Source: Opitutia bacterium (GTDB lineage Bacteria; Verrucomicrobiota; Verrucomicrobiia; Opitutales; Opitutaceae). Taken from it: a stretch of 43,806 bases of DNA. Position numbers and translations under genes: made by a program. Below are positions 16,392 through 24,245 of this stretch, piece after piece (within the stretch, counting starts at the first letter, position 1; each line of letters starts with the position of its first letter). The notes under the pieces are model-generated. The model was not told the origin of the DNA and did no database searches. It was given only the letters and a program-made list of their open reading frames with translations. The stretch lies in the NCBI GenBank assembly GCA_003142955.1, contig PLOH01000113.1, forward strand, positions 28,058 to 71,863, written 5' to 3'.

Positions 16392-18014
16392 ATGATCGCC
16401 CCACCGCCCAAAGGCTTGGTGAAGTTCGCCGCCGGGGTGCTGTCCGCCCGCACGGCGCGGCGCCTCCGGCGTGCGGACCCTGGTCACGCAGCGCAGCACG
16501 ACACCTTCCGACACCTCATCGGTCGTCTGGCCGCGACCAAGATGGGACGCATGACCGGCATCGAGGCGGGGATGCCCTACGCCACGTTCTGCGCCCGCGT
16601 GGCGCCGCGGACCTACGAGTCATTCGCCCCCTGCATCGAGCGCATGAAAAGCGGCGAGCCCGACGTGCTCTGGCCGGGCCGGTGTGCGTATTTTGCGGTT
16701 TCCTCCGGCACGACGGCGGGCCCGACCAAATTCCTGCCGGTGACCGACGACCTGCTGGCGCATTTTCGCCAGACCGGCCTAGCGTCGCTGCTCTACTATA
16801 CCGTCCGCGTCGGCAGCACGGACGTTTTCCGCGGCCGGCATCTGTTCCTGGGCGGCAGCACCACGCTCAGCCGGATTGCAGCCAACAAGGCGGACTCGCC
16901 TTACGCCGGCGACATCAGCAGCATCGCCGCGCTGAATCTGCCGCGGTGGGCGCAGAAACATTTCTACGAGCCCGGCGCGGAGATCGCGCAGCTGAGCGAC
17001 TGGCCGGCCAAGCTCGAGGCCATCGCCGAACGCACCCGGCATCGCGACATCACGCTGATCGCGGGCATTCCGAGCTGGGTCCTGATCCTGGCCGAGGCCG
17101 TGCGCAACCGGGGGCCCACCGGCCAGGCCCTCCCTCCACCGCTGAAGACCATCTGGCCGAACCTGGAGTGCCTGGTCCACGGCGGTGTCCCGATTGCGCC
17201 GTTTGCCGGAGAACTTCGCGCCGCCTTGGGCGCAGCCGTCAATTTCCACGAGGTGTACCCGGCCTCCGAGGGGTTCATTGCCGCGCAAGATGCGGACGCA
17301 AACGCCGGGCTGCGGCTCATGACCGGGGCGGGATTGTATTTCGAATTCATGCCGATGGCCGTGTTCGACGAACACAATCTCGCCCACCTTGGCGAGAAAG
17401 TCGTGCCGCTCGAAGGCGTCGCGCCGGGCGTTGATTACGCTCTGTTGCTCACGACGCCCGCCGGGTTGTTCCGCTATGTTCTCGGCGATGTGGTGCGGTT
17501 CGTCTCGACCGAGATCCCGCGATTGATCTATGTCGGCCGCACCGGACTTCAGCTCGGTGCGTTTGGCGAACACGTCATCGAGAAAGAGCTCACCGACACC
17601 TTGTTGCTCGTCTGCCAGCGCCATCGCTGGAGCATCGTGAATTTCCATGTCGCCCCCGTGTTTGCCAGCACGCTTACCGGGCAGACGCGCGGATGCCATG
17701 AATGGTGGATCGAGCTGAAAGTCCCCACCATCGAAACGCCGACCGCCAATGTCATCAGCCCGGAAATCGACCTCGAGCTGATGCGGCGCAACGATGATTA
17801 CGCGGCCAAGCGCAAGAGCCATGGGCTGGAAGCGCCAGCGGTGCGGCTGGTCATGCCCGGCGTTTTTGAACAGTGGATGAAGAAGAGCGGCCGGTGGGGG
17901 GGACAGCACAAGATGCCCCGGTGCCGCTCGGACCGCCAGGTGGCTGATCAACTGGCGGAGCTGTCCCGTTTCTACATCGAGAAGCCGCCGCCTTATGTCG
18001 TGCGTCCTGGCTAG
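16392..18014 (+). CDS. GH3 auxin-responsive promoter family (acyl-adenylating) protein
   Basis: A 540-residue member of the GH3 family, a branch of the ANL adenylate-forming superfamily known from plant hormone-amino acid conjugation and also scattered in bacteria, where substrates are unknown. Visible are the ATP-binding SSGTTAGPTKFLPVT near residue 104, VHGGVPIAPFAGEL, YPASEGFIAAQD, YRL-like DYALLLTTPAGLFRYVLGDVVRF and IYVGRTGLQLGAFGEHVIEKEL. GTG 16335 would add 19 residues, but ATG 16392 gives a start closer to the family norm. It is followed after 30 bp by a chain of hairpins ending in a terminator. Confidence 0.9.
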   Translation: MIAPPPKGLVKFAAGVLSARTARRLRRADPGHAAQHDTFRHLIGRLAATKMGRMTGIEAGMPYATFCARVAPRTYESFAPCIERMKSGEPDVLWPGRCAYFAVSSGTTAGPTKFLPVTDDLLAHFRQTGLASLLYYTVRVGSTDVFRGRHLFLGGSTTLSRIAANKADSPYAGDISSIAALNLPRWAQKHFYEPGAEIAQLSDWPAKLEAIAERTRHRDITLIAGIPSWVLILAEAVRNRGPTGQALPPPLKTIWPNLECLVHGGVPIAPFAGELRAALGAAVNFHEVYPASEGFIAAQDADANAGLRLMTGAGLYFEFMPMAVFDEHNLAHLGEKVVPLEGVAPGVDYALLLTTPAGLFRYVLGDVVRFVSTEIPRLIYVGRTGLQLGAFGEHVIEKELTDTLLLVCQRHRWSIVNFHVAPVFASTLTGQTRGCHEWWIELKVPTIETPTANVISPEIDLELMRRNDDYAAKRKSHGLEAPAVRLVMPGVFEQWMKKSGRWGGQHKMPRCRSDRQVADQLAELSRFYIEKPPPYVVRPG

Positions 18015-18052
18015 AAATGGCCACCGCAGCCGGGGTCATGCAGATAGGGGAA

Positions 18053-18242
18053 GGTCGCTTGCGACCGATGATCGGCCGCAAAAAACATCACCGCCTCAAT
18101 CCTGGCACCCGCCATGCTATGGCAGACATCCGGTCATGCTTGTCCTGCTCGGCAGGATTCTGGGTAACATGGTGTCCGGAAAAAACGGACAAAGAAAATC
18201 GTGGGGGCCGGCGTTAAGGGTTATCGCCGGCCCCTTTTTTTT
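18053..18242 (+). ncRNA. Candidate structured RNA downstream of the GH3 gene
   Basis: Within 190 nt five hairpins follow one another: GGTCGC-TT-GCGACC (18053-18066), GCCAT-GCT-ATGGC (18111-18123), CCTGC-TCG-GCAGG (18144-18156), GTCCG/CGGAC (18174-18190) and the terminator at 18204-18234 with eight Ts. TGGGTAAC (18161-18168) lies after the third hairpin. The same order of short hairpin, TGGGGTAAC, AAGAAA and a terminator with a TTA-GGGG-TA type loop occurs at 31235-31311 before the DAHP synthase gene. It could be an independent small RNA or a processed 3' UTR. No known Rfam family was recognised. Confidence 0.4.
18204..18242 (+). terminator. Strong rho-independent terminator
   Basis: Perfect 10-bp stem GGGGCCGGCG/CGCCGGCCCC (18204-18213, 18225-18234) with an 11-nt loop TTAAGGGTTAT, followed by eight Ts (18235-18242). 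It works in the plus direction, ending the GH3 transcript or a separate small RNA, and abuts the stop codon of the convergent thioredoxin gene. The minus strand lacks a T-run. Confidence 0.85.
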
Positions 18243-18751
18243 CACTGCTTCAAGAATGGCTTCAGGATCGCCTCGAATTCCTCGGGGTCCATGGCCCCTT
18301 CCTTGCGAAAACGCGCGGTTCCGTCGCGATCGATGATGAACGTCGTCGGGATGGCCTCCACTCCGCCAAAGGCCGCGGCGATCTTGTCGTCACCCATCAC
18401 AATCAGGTAGGTGATCTTCTGTTGCTCCACAAACTTCTTCACGACCAGCGGCCCGCCGCGGTCAAGCGAGACTCCCACCACGGCCAGTCCGGCCTCTCCG
18501 TACTTCTTCTGCAGCTCGACATAGCCCGGAATCTCGGAACGGCAGGGGCCGCACCAGGTGGCCCAGAAATCGAGCACCACGACCTTGCCCTTCAGTTGGT
18601 CCGAGCTGACGGTCTTGCCGTCAACATCCGGCAGAGTCCAGGCCGGCGCCGCAAAAGGCTTGAAGCTGTCGGCCGCGCGAAGGCTTGGCCAGGCCAGAAG
18701 GGAAACACCGATGATCAGGGCGGCGAGCGGGTTCGAGCAGATGATCTTCAT
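18242..18751 (-). CDS. TlpA-like secreted thioredoxin-fold protein
   Basis: A 169-residue protein with an N-terminal signal peptide (about 1-27, ending LRAADS) and a thioredoxin/AhpC-TSA fold carrying the redox motif WCGPC (Cys67, Cys70), cis-Pro in AIPTTFIIDRDG and the TlpA-type opening LPDVDGKTVSSDQLKGKVVVLDFWATW. It probably acts outside the cytoplasmic membrane as a thiol reductant, for example in cytochrome c maturation or disulfide repair; no partner gene is adjacent. It lies 45 bp downstream of the LysR gene on the same strand, so the two may be co-transcribed. Confidence 0.92.
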   Translation of the reverse strand: MKIICSNPLAALIIGVSLLAWPSLRAADSFKPFAAPAWTLPDVDGKTVSSDQLKGKVVVLDFWATWCGPCRSEIPGYVELQKKYGEAGLAVVGVSLDRGGPLVVKKFVEQQKITYLIVMGDDKIAAAFGGVEAIPTTFIIDRDGTARFRKEGAMDPEEFEAILKPFLKQ

Positions 18752-18796
18752 ACGGATTCTCCAATCTGGGCAGGCACTCCACCCTGACCCCGGCGA

Positions 18797-19687
18797 TCAT
18801 TCCGGGGGAAGGTCGGTGCCCAAAGTTTCGATGAATTTCCTCATCGCCGGGGTCAGCACGCGCCCCTTGCGATGCAGAATGGCGAGCGGGCGGGTGAATT
18901 CCTTTCCCTTGAAATGCACCACCGCGAGTGTCCCTTGCTTCACCTCCTGCAAGACCGTTGCGAGCGGGACCACGGCGACGCCCGCGTCAATTTCCACGGC
19001 GCGTTTCACCGTCTCAATGTTGTCAAACTCCATCACCGGTTCGACCTCGATCCGGCTTTCCCGGAAGATCTGGTCGACCGCCTTGCGCGTCGGGATGTCG
19101 GGCTCGAAACCGATGAACTTGTGCCCGGCCAACGCCTGGATTGGCACTTCCTCGGTCTTGGCCAAGGGATGGCTGGGATGCGTAATGAGCACGAGGTGAT
19201 CGTTGCGGAAGGGAATCATCTCGATCTGGCGCATCTTCACCGGAAAGGCGACCAGGCCGAAATCGACGGAGTTGTGCAGGATATCCTCGTAGACCAGATT
19301 CGAGCGGCGATACTCCACCCGCACATTCACCGAGGGATATTCGTGCAGGAATCGCTTGATGAACGGCGGCAGTTCGTGAAGGCCGATCGAGTAGATCGTG
19401 GAGATGCGGATGGTGCCGCTGATCACCTTCTTCATTTCCTGCAGTTCGCTCATGAGCTTCTCGTACTGGTGCAGAACTTCTTTGGCGGCCTCGTACACCC
19501 GGAGGCCTTCGCGGGTCAGCTGAAACTGTTTCTGGCTGCGATCCACCAGCAGAGTCTTGAAATGCCGCTCCATCGCACGCGCCTGTTGACTCACCGCCGA
19601 CTGTGTGATGCCATTCAGTTTGGCAGCTTTCGAGAAGCTCTTGGTCTCAACGAGGTCGGCAAAGATTTTGAAGTTCTCCACTTGCAT
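18797..19687 (-). CDS. LysR-family transcriptional regulator
   Basis: A 296-residue LTTR: winged HTH at 1-60 (FADLVETKSFSKAAKLNGITQSAVSQQARAMERHF) and a periplasmic-binding-protein-like effector domain from about 90 (GTIRISTIYSIGLHELPP). The effector is not predictable. It is divergent from the PLP-binding protein gene with a 71-bp gap containing an inverted repeat, the usual arrangement for autoregulation and control of the divergent gene. The thioredoxin gene follows on the same strand. Confidence 0.93.
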   Translation of the reverse strand: MQVENFKIFADLVETKSFSKAAKLNGITQSAVSQQARAMERHFKTLLVDRSQKQFQLTREGLRVYEAAKEVLHQYEKLMSELQEMKKVISGTIRISTIYSIGLHELPPFIKRFLHEYPSVNVRVEYRRSNLVYEDILHNSVDFGLVAFPVKMRQIEMIPFRNDHLVLITHPSHPLAKTEEVPIQALAGHKFIGFEPDIPTRKAVDQIFRESRIEVEPVMEFDNIETVKRAVEIDAGVAVVPLATVLQEVKQGTLAVVHFKGKEFTRPLAILHRKGRVLTPAMRKFIETLGTDLPPE

Positions 19688-19690
19688 GGT

Positions 19691-19757
19691 AAGCAGTTGT
19701 TTCGAAGCCTATTATCAAGCGCACTAATTGGGGCGCAATCTTTTAAGTAGGCTGCTT
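19691..19757. promoter_or_regulatory. LysR/PLPBP divergent control region with inverted repeats
   Basis: The 71-bp gap holds ATTA-N10-TAAT (19711-19728), a plausible LysR-type box, and a wider inverted pair AGCCTA (19706-19711) and TAGGCT (19748-19753), with AAGCAG (19691-19696) and CTGCTT (19752-19757) as further complementary arms. Binding by the adjacent LysR protein is inference. Confidence 0.35.
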
Positions 19758-19758
19758 A

Positions 19759-20496
19759 ATGTTTATCAATTATGAAACTTTTAGGCGCCAGGCCGATGCG
19801 GTGCGAGAAAAAATCGCCGAGGCGTGTCGGCAGGCCCGGCGAAATCCGTCCGAGGTGCGATTGCTGGCGGTAACCAAGACCCATCCTCCGGCCGCGGTGG
19901 AATACGCCGCCCGCTACGGCCTCGAGGCAGTGGGTGAAAACCGCGTGCAGGAGGCCGTGAGCAAGCGGGCGCAGTGCACCGCCGCCATCCGTTGGGAGCT
20001 CATCGGGCATCTCCAATCAAACAAGGCCGCACTCGCCGCGGCCCATTTTGACCGCGTGCAAAGCGTCGACTGCCTGAAACTGCTGACGCACCTTGATCGC
20101 GCGGCCGGCGAACTAGGCCGGCGTCTTCCCGTGCTGCTGCAGATCAATGCGGGCCATGACCCGGACAAGTTTGGTGCGGAGCCGGCTGAGACCACCGGCC
20201 TGCTCGAAGCCGCGCTGGCCCTGCCCCATCTCCAGGTCGACGGCCTGATGACGATCGCCCCGCTCTCGGACAATCCGGCGGTGGCTCAGCGCACGTTTGT
20301 GGCATTGCGCACGTTGCGGGATGAACTGACCGCCCGGACGGGAGCGCCGTTGCGGGAGCTCTCCATGGGCATGACCGGCGACCTGGCCATCGCCGTGGCC
20401 GAAGGCAGCACCCTCGTCCGCGTCGGCACCGCGTTGTTCGGCACGCGTGAACAGCCACCCGGTTTCCGGGTTGCCTCGCCCGCGGAACCGCCTTGA
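19759..20496 (+). CDS. YggS/PLPBP family pyridoxal-phosphate-binding protein
   Basis: A 245-residue TIM-barrel-like protein of the YggS/PROSC family involved in vitamin B6 homeostasis rather than catalysis. PLP-binding Lys40 lies in LLAVTKTHPP; other markers are GENRVQEAVSK, WELIGHLQSNK, LLQINAGHDPDKFG (usually VNxxxExxKxG), LMTIAPL and LSMGMTGDLAIAVAEGSTLVRVGTALFG. The gene is divergent from lysR and is followed after 9 bp by the SirB1-like gene, so the two form an operon. Confidence 0.94.
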   Translation: MFINYETFRRQADAVREKIAEACRQARRNPSEVRLLAVTKTHPPAAVEYAARYGLEAVGENRVQEAVSKRAQCTAAIRWELIGHLQSNKAALAAAHFDRVQSVDCLKLLTHLDRAAGELGRRLPVLLQINAGHDPDKFGAEPAETTGLLEAALALPHLQVDGLMTIAPLSDNPAVAQRTFVALRTLRDELTARTGAPLRELSMGMTGDLAIAVAEGSTLVRVGTALFGTREQPPGFRVASPAEPP

Positions 20497-20505
20497 ATTA
20501 CCCGC

Positions 20506-21372
20506 GTGGATCCAGAGCCATGGTGCGCTTCCCTGCAAGGCGCCTTCCGCGCGCTGCTCGACGACACTGACCCCGTCGTCCGCGCCGCGCTGATCGGGGA
20601 GTTTGCCCGGCGCAGCGCGCGCGCGGTCCCGTTTCTCCAGGAAATCGCCCGGGGGCAGGACCGCCCGCTGGCCTGGCACGCCGCCTGGTTCCTGCAGGAG
20701 TTGAATCTCAGCGACCCCGTGGCCGAGTTCAAGGGCTTCATTCGCTCGCTGAATTATGAACTCGAAACCGGCGCGCTTCTGCTGAGTCGCATTCACTCGC
20801 CCCAACTGGACATCGGCGCGTGTTACGCGACCTTCGACCAGCTGGCGGCCCGCTGCCGCGAACTCATGGTCGAGCCTTCCACCGCGCGGGAGAAATGCCG
20901 CGTGCTCAACCGGGTGCTCTTCCACGAACACGGCTTCCGGGGAAATCTGGAACACTACACCGATCCGCTCAATAGCTTTCTCGACGAAGTCCTGGCGCGG
21001 CGCAAAGGCCTGCCCATCACGCTCAGCATGGTTTACGTGCTCGTCGCGCAGCGCATCGGACTCACCCTGGAGCCCGTCGGCCTGCCGGGCCATTTTGTGG
21101 TGGGCTGTTTTCTGGACGCCACCCCGTTCTTCATTGATGCCTTCGAGCAAGGAGCCTTGCGCACCCCGGCGGAGCTGTTCGCGACCCTCCGGCAGCATTA
21201 CGTTGCGCCCTCGCTCTCCGATCTGGCCCCGACGCCGGTGCGGGAAGTCCTCTGCCGGTGCTGCCGGAACCTTTCCCACCATTACGCCATCGCGCACGAC
21301 GATCTCCGGGCGCGCCTGTATGCCGATCTGGTGGAGGAATTTGAAGCCACCTCCGAACGTCCCTCCTCGTAA
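20506..21372 (+). CDS. SirB1-family transglutaminase-like protein
   Basis: A 288-residue protein of the SirB1/UPF0162 type. The core spans about 95-225: ACYATFDQLAARC, NRVLFHEHGFRGN, YTDPLNSFLDEVLARRKGLPITLSMVYVLVAQRIGLTLEPVGLPGHFVVG and FIDAFEQG. This is a transglutaminase-like fold whose function is not established. Its start is GTG at 20506, 9 bp after the preceding gene. The Cys normally seen in the SLCMVYV-type helix of active transglutaminases is not apparent at that place (ITLSMVYVL), so catalysis is doubtful. Confidence 0.85.
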   Translation: MDPEPWCASLQGAFRALLDDTDPVVRAALIGEFARRSARAVPFLQEIARGQDRPLAWHAAWFLQELNLSDPVAEFKGFIRSLNYELETGALLLSRIHSPQLDIGACYATFDQLAARCRELMVEPSTAREKCRVLNRVLFHEHGFRGNLEHYTDPLNSFLDEVLARRKGLPITLSMVYVLVAQRIGLTLEPVGLPGHFVVGCFLDATPFFIDAFEQGALRTPAELFATLRQHYVAPSLSDLAPTPVREVLCRCCRNLSHHYAIAHDDLRARLYADLVEEFEATSERPSS

Positions 21373-21391
21373 TCGGATCCATGCAAATTTC

Positions 21392-21479
21392 AGGAGGCGG
21401 GCTTGCTCGCGACCTGTCCTCCATCGGCCTTGCGAAGGAGGATCCCAAGGTTTGAATCGCCTGCAAGCAGGCTTCCTAC
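21392..21479. repeat. REP/BIME-like element (inverted copy of the 8338-8396 family)
   Basis: Read on the minus strand it starts GTAGGAAGCCTGCTTGCAGG and ends with TCGCGAGCAAGCCCGCCTCC, the same ends as the element at 8338-8396 but with a longer middle. Hairpins are GCCTGC/GCAGGC and an imperfect GCGGGC/GCTCGC. It lies between the SirB1-like gene and aroE and probably interrupts the transcription unit. Confidence 0.7.
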
Positions 21480-21565
21480 ATCGATTGCTTGATGGCATCG
21501 TTGTCCGCGAGCGCCTCGCCCGCCCGCTTGCCTTCCCCTCGAAAATCGGCGATCAAAAACCCGCA

Positions 21566-22486
21566 TTGAGCCCCACCGATTCCGTTCACACGCCGGCCGA
21601 CCTGGAGCGCTGGTCATTTCCCGGCACCGCGCTGGCGGTTTTGGGGCACCCGATCGAACATTCACTGAGCCCGGCGATGCACAATGCCGCCCTGACGGAG
21701 ATGGCACGCGACCAGGGCAGATTTGCCTCCTGGCGGTATTTCCGCTTCGACGTCCCGCCAGCCGACCTGCCCGCTGCCCTCGAACTCTTTCACCAGCGCG
21801 GCTTTTACGGTTTGAATCTGACCGTGCCGCACAAGGTCATTGCCTTTGATCACGTCGCCGAGGTCGATCCCGCGGCACGGCCAATCGGAGCGGTGAACAC
21901 GGTGCTCCGGCTGGAGCATGGCTGGCGTGGTTATAACACCGACGGTCATGGCCTCGCCCAGGGATTGCGCGAAGGATTGGGCGCAACCTTGCAGGACACC
22001 CACGTGATCCTGCTCGGTGCGGGTGGCGCCGCCCGGGCCGCCGCCGTGGAGTGTCTCCAGCGCCATTGCGCGTCGCTCTGGATCGCCAACCGCACCGCCG
22101 CCCGTCTGGACGCCCTGCTCGAATTGTTGCGGCCGGTGGCCGGCAACGTGCCCTTGCACGGATTCGCTCCACCATCGCCGCCGTCCGACCTTCCGTCCGG
22201 CGCTCTGGTCATCAACGCAACCGCCGCCGGCCTTCACGCGGCGGATCCCCTCCCGATCGACCTGACAAAGCTGCCGCGCCCGGCCGGCGTCTACGACATG
22301 ATTTATAATCCGCCGATCACTCCGTTGCTCCGCCAAGCCGCCCGGTTGGGGGTGGCGCACGCCAACGGACTCTCGATGCTGGTCCACCAGGGTGCGCAGG
22401 CCCTGGAGATCTGGAGCGGGGTTCCCGCGAAACGGACCGCCCCGTTCATGATGCAAGCCGCGCAGACGGCGGCATCCCCGGATTAG
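21566..22486 (+). CDS. aroE: Shikimate dehydrogenase
   Basis: A 306-residue NADP-linked enzyme reducing 3-dehydroshikimate to shikimate in aromatic amino acid synthesis. Clear motifs are the substrate loop HSLSPAMHNAAL, catalytic Lys in LTVPHKV, GAVNTV, the NTDGHG motif, Rossmann GAGGAARA, the NRT nucleotide-phosphate clamp and MIYNPPITPLL. The start is uncertain: the frame is open back to 21095 without an ATG near the homology start, and TTG 21566 is the nearest in-frame initiation-type codon about 21 residues before conserved sequence. The DAHP synthase of the same pathway lies at 31405. Confidence 0.92.
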   Translation: MSPTDSVHTPADLERWSFPGTALAVLGHPIEHSLSPAMHNAALTEMARDQGRFASWRYFRFDVPPADLPAALELFHQRGFYGLNLTVPHKVIAFDHVAEVDPAARPIGAVNTVLRLEHGWRGYNTDGHGLAQGLREGLGATLQDTHVILLGAGGAARAAAVECLQRHCASLWIANRTAARLDALLELLRPVAGNVPLHGFAPPSPPSDLPSGALVINATAAGLHAADPLPIDLTKLPRPAGVYDMIYNPPITPLLRQAARLGVAHANGLSMLVHQGAQALEIWSGVPAKRTAPFMMQAAQTAASPD

Positions 22487-22564
22487 TGCGCGGAGTCGGG
22501 TTGATTAAGACCTCGCGTTAAGGCGGATTACGTCCACCCGCCCTTTCCATGCTTGATTCGTGAC

Positions 22565-23080
22565 CTAACGAAACGCCGCCAGATCCGGCTCGGGATCGTT
22601 AGGGACGACAATCTTGCCGGCGAATTCAGGAAACCGGGCGTTCAGTTCCTTCTGGGTGACATGAAAGAGGACCACGAAATACCAATGCTTGCCCTGGTCG
22701 GCGGAAAGCCCGAGCACATGCGTCTCCTGGGTTAAGTCGAGCGGCGCCCGGTGCAGCACCACCGTCACCGGGACGATGGAGGTGAGCCACCGCCCCATCG
22801 GCTTCGGCGGCGACGGCTGACCGGGGAAGGCTTCCCACTGCTCGACCCCGTACTCGCGGGCTTGGGCGAACTGGCCTTTGATCTCCCGCAACATCGCCGC
22901 ACGCCCCCCCGACTGCTGAATCACCTGGGGCGGCAGGTACGCCAGAATTTTTTCGTAATCGGTCCGCTCCCACGCGGCGGCACACCTTCCGGCCTCGCGC
23001 TTGATGACCGGTCGCAAATCCGCGGCGCCCAGCGCGGCCGGCAGCAGGAGCAGTCCGAGCAGGAAGCAGAGGTCTCGCAT
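22565..23080 (-). CDS. Conserved hypothetical secreted protein
   Basis: A 171-residue protein with a clear signal peptide (MRDLCFLLGLLLLPAALGA, cleavage likely after residue 19). The mature part begins with a helix (KREAGRCAAAWERTDYEKILAYLPPQVIQQSGG) and continues with beta strands (TSIVPVTVVLHR, ETHVLGLSADQGKHWYFVVLF), a layout reminiscent of NTF2/SnoaL-like secreted proteins. I cannot assign a function. It stands alone, convergent with aroE and divergent from the prepilin peptidase gene. Confidence 0.75.
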   Translation of the reverse strand: MRDLCFLLGLLLLPAALGAADLRPVIKREAGRCAAAWERTDYEKILAYLPPQVIQQSGGRAAMLREIKGQFAQAREYGVEQWEAFPGQPSPPKPMGRWLTSIVPVTVVLHRAPLDLTQETHVLGLSADQGKHWYFVVLFHVTQKELNARFPEFAGKIVVPNDPEPDLAAFR

Positions 23081-23148
23081 GAAGCCGCAGGTGTAGCCGC
23101 TGACCCGGGGCGCTGCAAGATCTCAGCCCGGAGCGGAAAGAGCGAAGC

Positions 23149-23176
23149 GTGGCCCGGCGACAAGCGCCGGCCCTAC
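23149..23176. repeat. Partial GTAGGG/CCCTAC-family repeat
   Basis: A hairpin CCGGCG-ACAAG-CGCCGG (23154-23170) is followed by the terminal CCCTAC (23171-23176). The same half-element, GGCCCGGCG..AAGCGCCGGCCCTAC, ends the repeat at 26426-26530. Only one end is evident here. Confidence 0.55.
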
Positions 23177-23252
23177 CTTTGGCGGCATGGTTCCCGTCGA
23201 TCAGCCATGGTTTGACTTTCAAACCGGCGCGCTCCGCAATCGTCCCGCCCCC

Positions 23253-24209
23253 ATGCCCGACTACGCCGCCTTTTCCGCCGCTTTTCCGTGGTTTTTCCCC
23301 GCCGTCGTATTCGGACTGGGCGCCTGCGTCGGCAGTTTCCTAAACGTATGCATCTATCGGATACCGGCGGGCCAGTCGGTGGTCACGCCCCGCTCCCATT
23401 GCGCCTGCGGGGCGCCGATTGCGTGGTACGACAATCTCCCGATTTTCAGCTGGTTCATTCTGCGCGGCCATGCCCGCTGCTGCGGCCGGCCGTTCAGTTT
23501 CCGCTATCCCTGCATCGAGGTTCTGACGGCGCTGGTTTTCACCGCCTGCTGGTGCTCGTTCCCCCCGGCCAAGGCGCTGTGCGGCATGCTGCTCGGCGCC
23601 GCCCTGATCGTCGCCACCTTCATCGACCTGGACCACCTGGTCATCCCCGACGCCTTCACCCTTGGGCTGGGGGTGGCAGGTGTTGCGCTCTCCTGCGCGG
23701 TGCCGTCGCTCCACGGACGGCAGGATGATCTCTTTCTGATCGCGAGCGTGCGTTCGGGCGTCGACAGCATCGGCGGCCTGCTCATGGGCTCCGGCCTGGT
23801 CTTGTGGATCGCGCTTCTGGCCGAGGCGGTGCTCAAGAAGGAGGCCATGGGGTTCGGTGATGTGAAATTCGTTGGCGCCATCGGCGCTTTTGTCGGGTGG
23901 CCGGGCGCGGTGTTCGCCGTGTTCGGCGGCGCCATCATTGGGACCGTTTGGTTCGCCCTGGCTCTGCTGTGGCACGGCCTTTTTGGCCGGCGCCGCGCGA
24001 TTGAAGATCCCACGTCAGGGGCCGCGCCGGAGGAGAAATCCGAAGCAGAGAAATCAGGCACTCCCGCCGGACCCGCCGTGGCTGGTCCGATCGGTTTTGG
24101 AGTGCAGGTGCCGTTTGGCCCGATGCTCGCGGCCGCGGGGCTGCTCTATTTTCTCGTCCTGCACCGGTGGGTGGACGCCTATTTCGCGCGCATGGCCGAG
24201 CTGCTCTAG
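23253..24209 (+). CDS. pilD: Type IV prepilin peptidase (A24 family)
   Basis: A 318-residue membrane protease/methylase that processes type IV pilins or type II secretion pseudopilins. The N-terminal methylase part has GSFLNVCIYRIP, a cytoplasmic Cys domain (CACGAPIAWYDNLPIFSWFILRG, then ARCCGRPFSFRYP) and the peptidase half has catalytic Asp125 in FIDLDHLVIPD and Asp203 in GFGDVKF. The second Cys pair is CC rather than the usual CxxC. A hydrophilic insert rich in Glu/Pro/Ala precedes the last membrane helix. ATG 23187 is possible but overlaps a repeat, so ATG 23253 is preferred. No pilus genes lie nearby. Confidence 0.92.
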   Translation: MPDYAAFSAAFPWFFPAVVFGLGACVGSFLNVCIYRIPAGQSVVTPRSHCACGAPIAWYDNLPIFSWFILRGHARCCGRPFSFRYPCIEVLTALVFTACWCSFPPAKALCGMLLGAALIVATFIDLDHLVIPDAFTLGLGVAGVALSCAVPSLHGRQDDLFLIASVRSGVDSIGGLLMGSGLVLWIALLAEAVLKKEAMGFGDVKFVGAIGAFVGWPGAVFAVFGGAIIGTVWFALALLWHGLFGRRRAIEDPTSGAAPEEKSEAEKSGTPAGPAVAGPIGFGVQVPFGPMLAAAGLLYFLVLHRWVDAYFARMAELL

Positions 24210-24245
24210 CCTGTTCCTGCCGGCAACACGGACTTATCTTCACCC

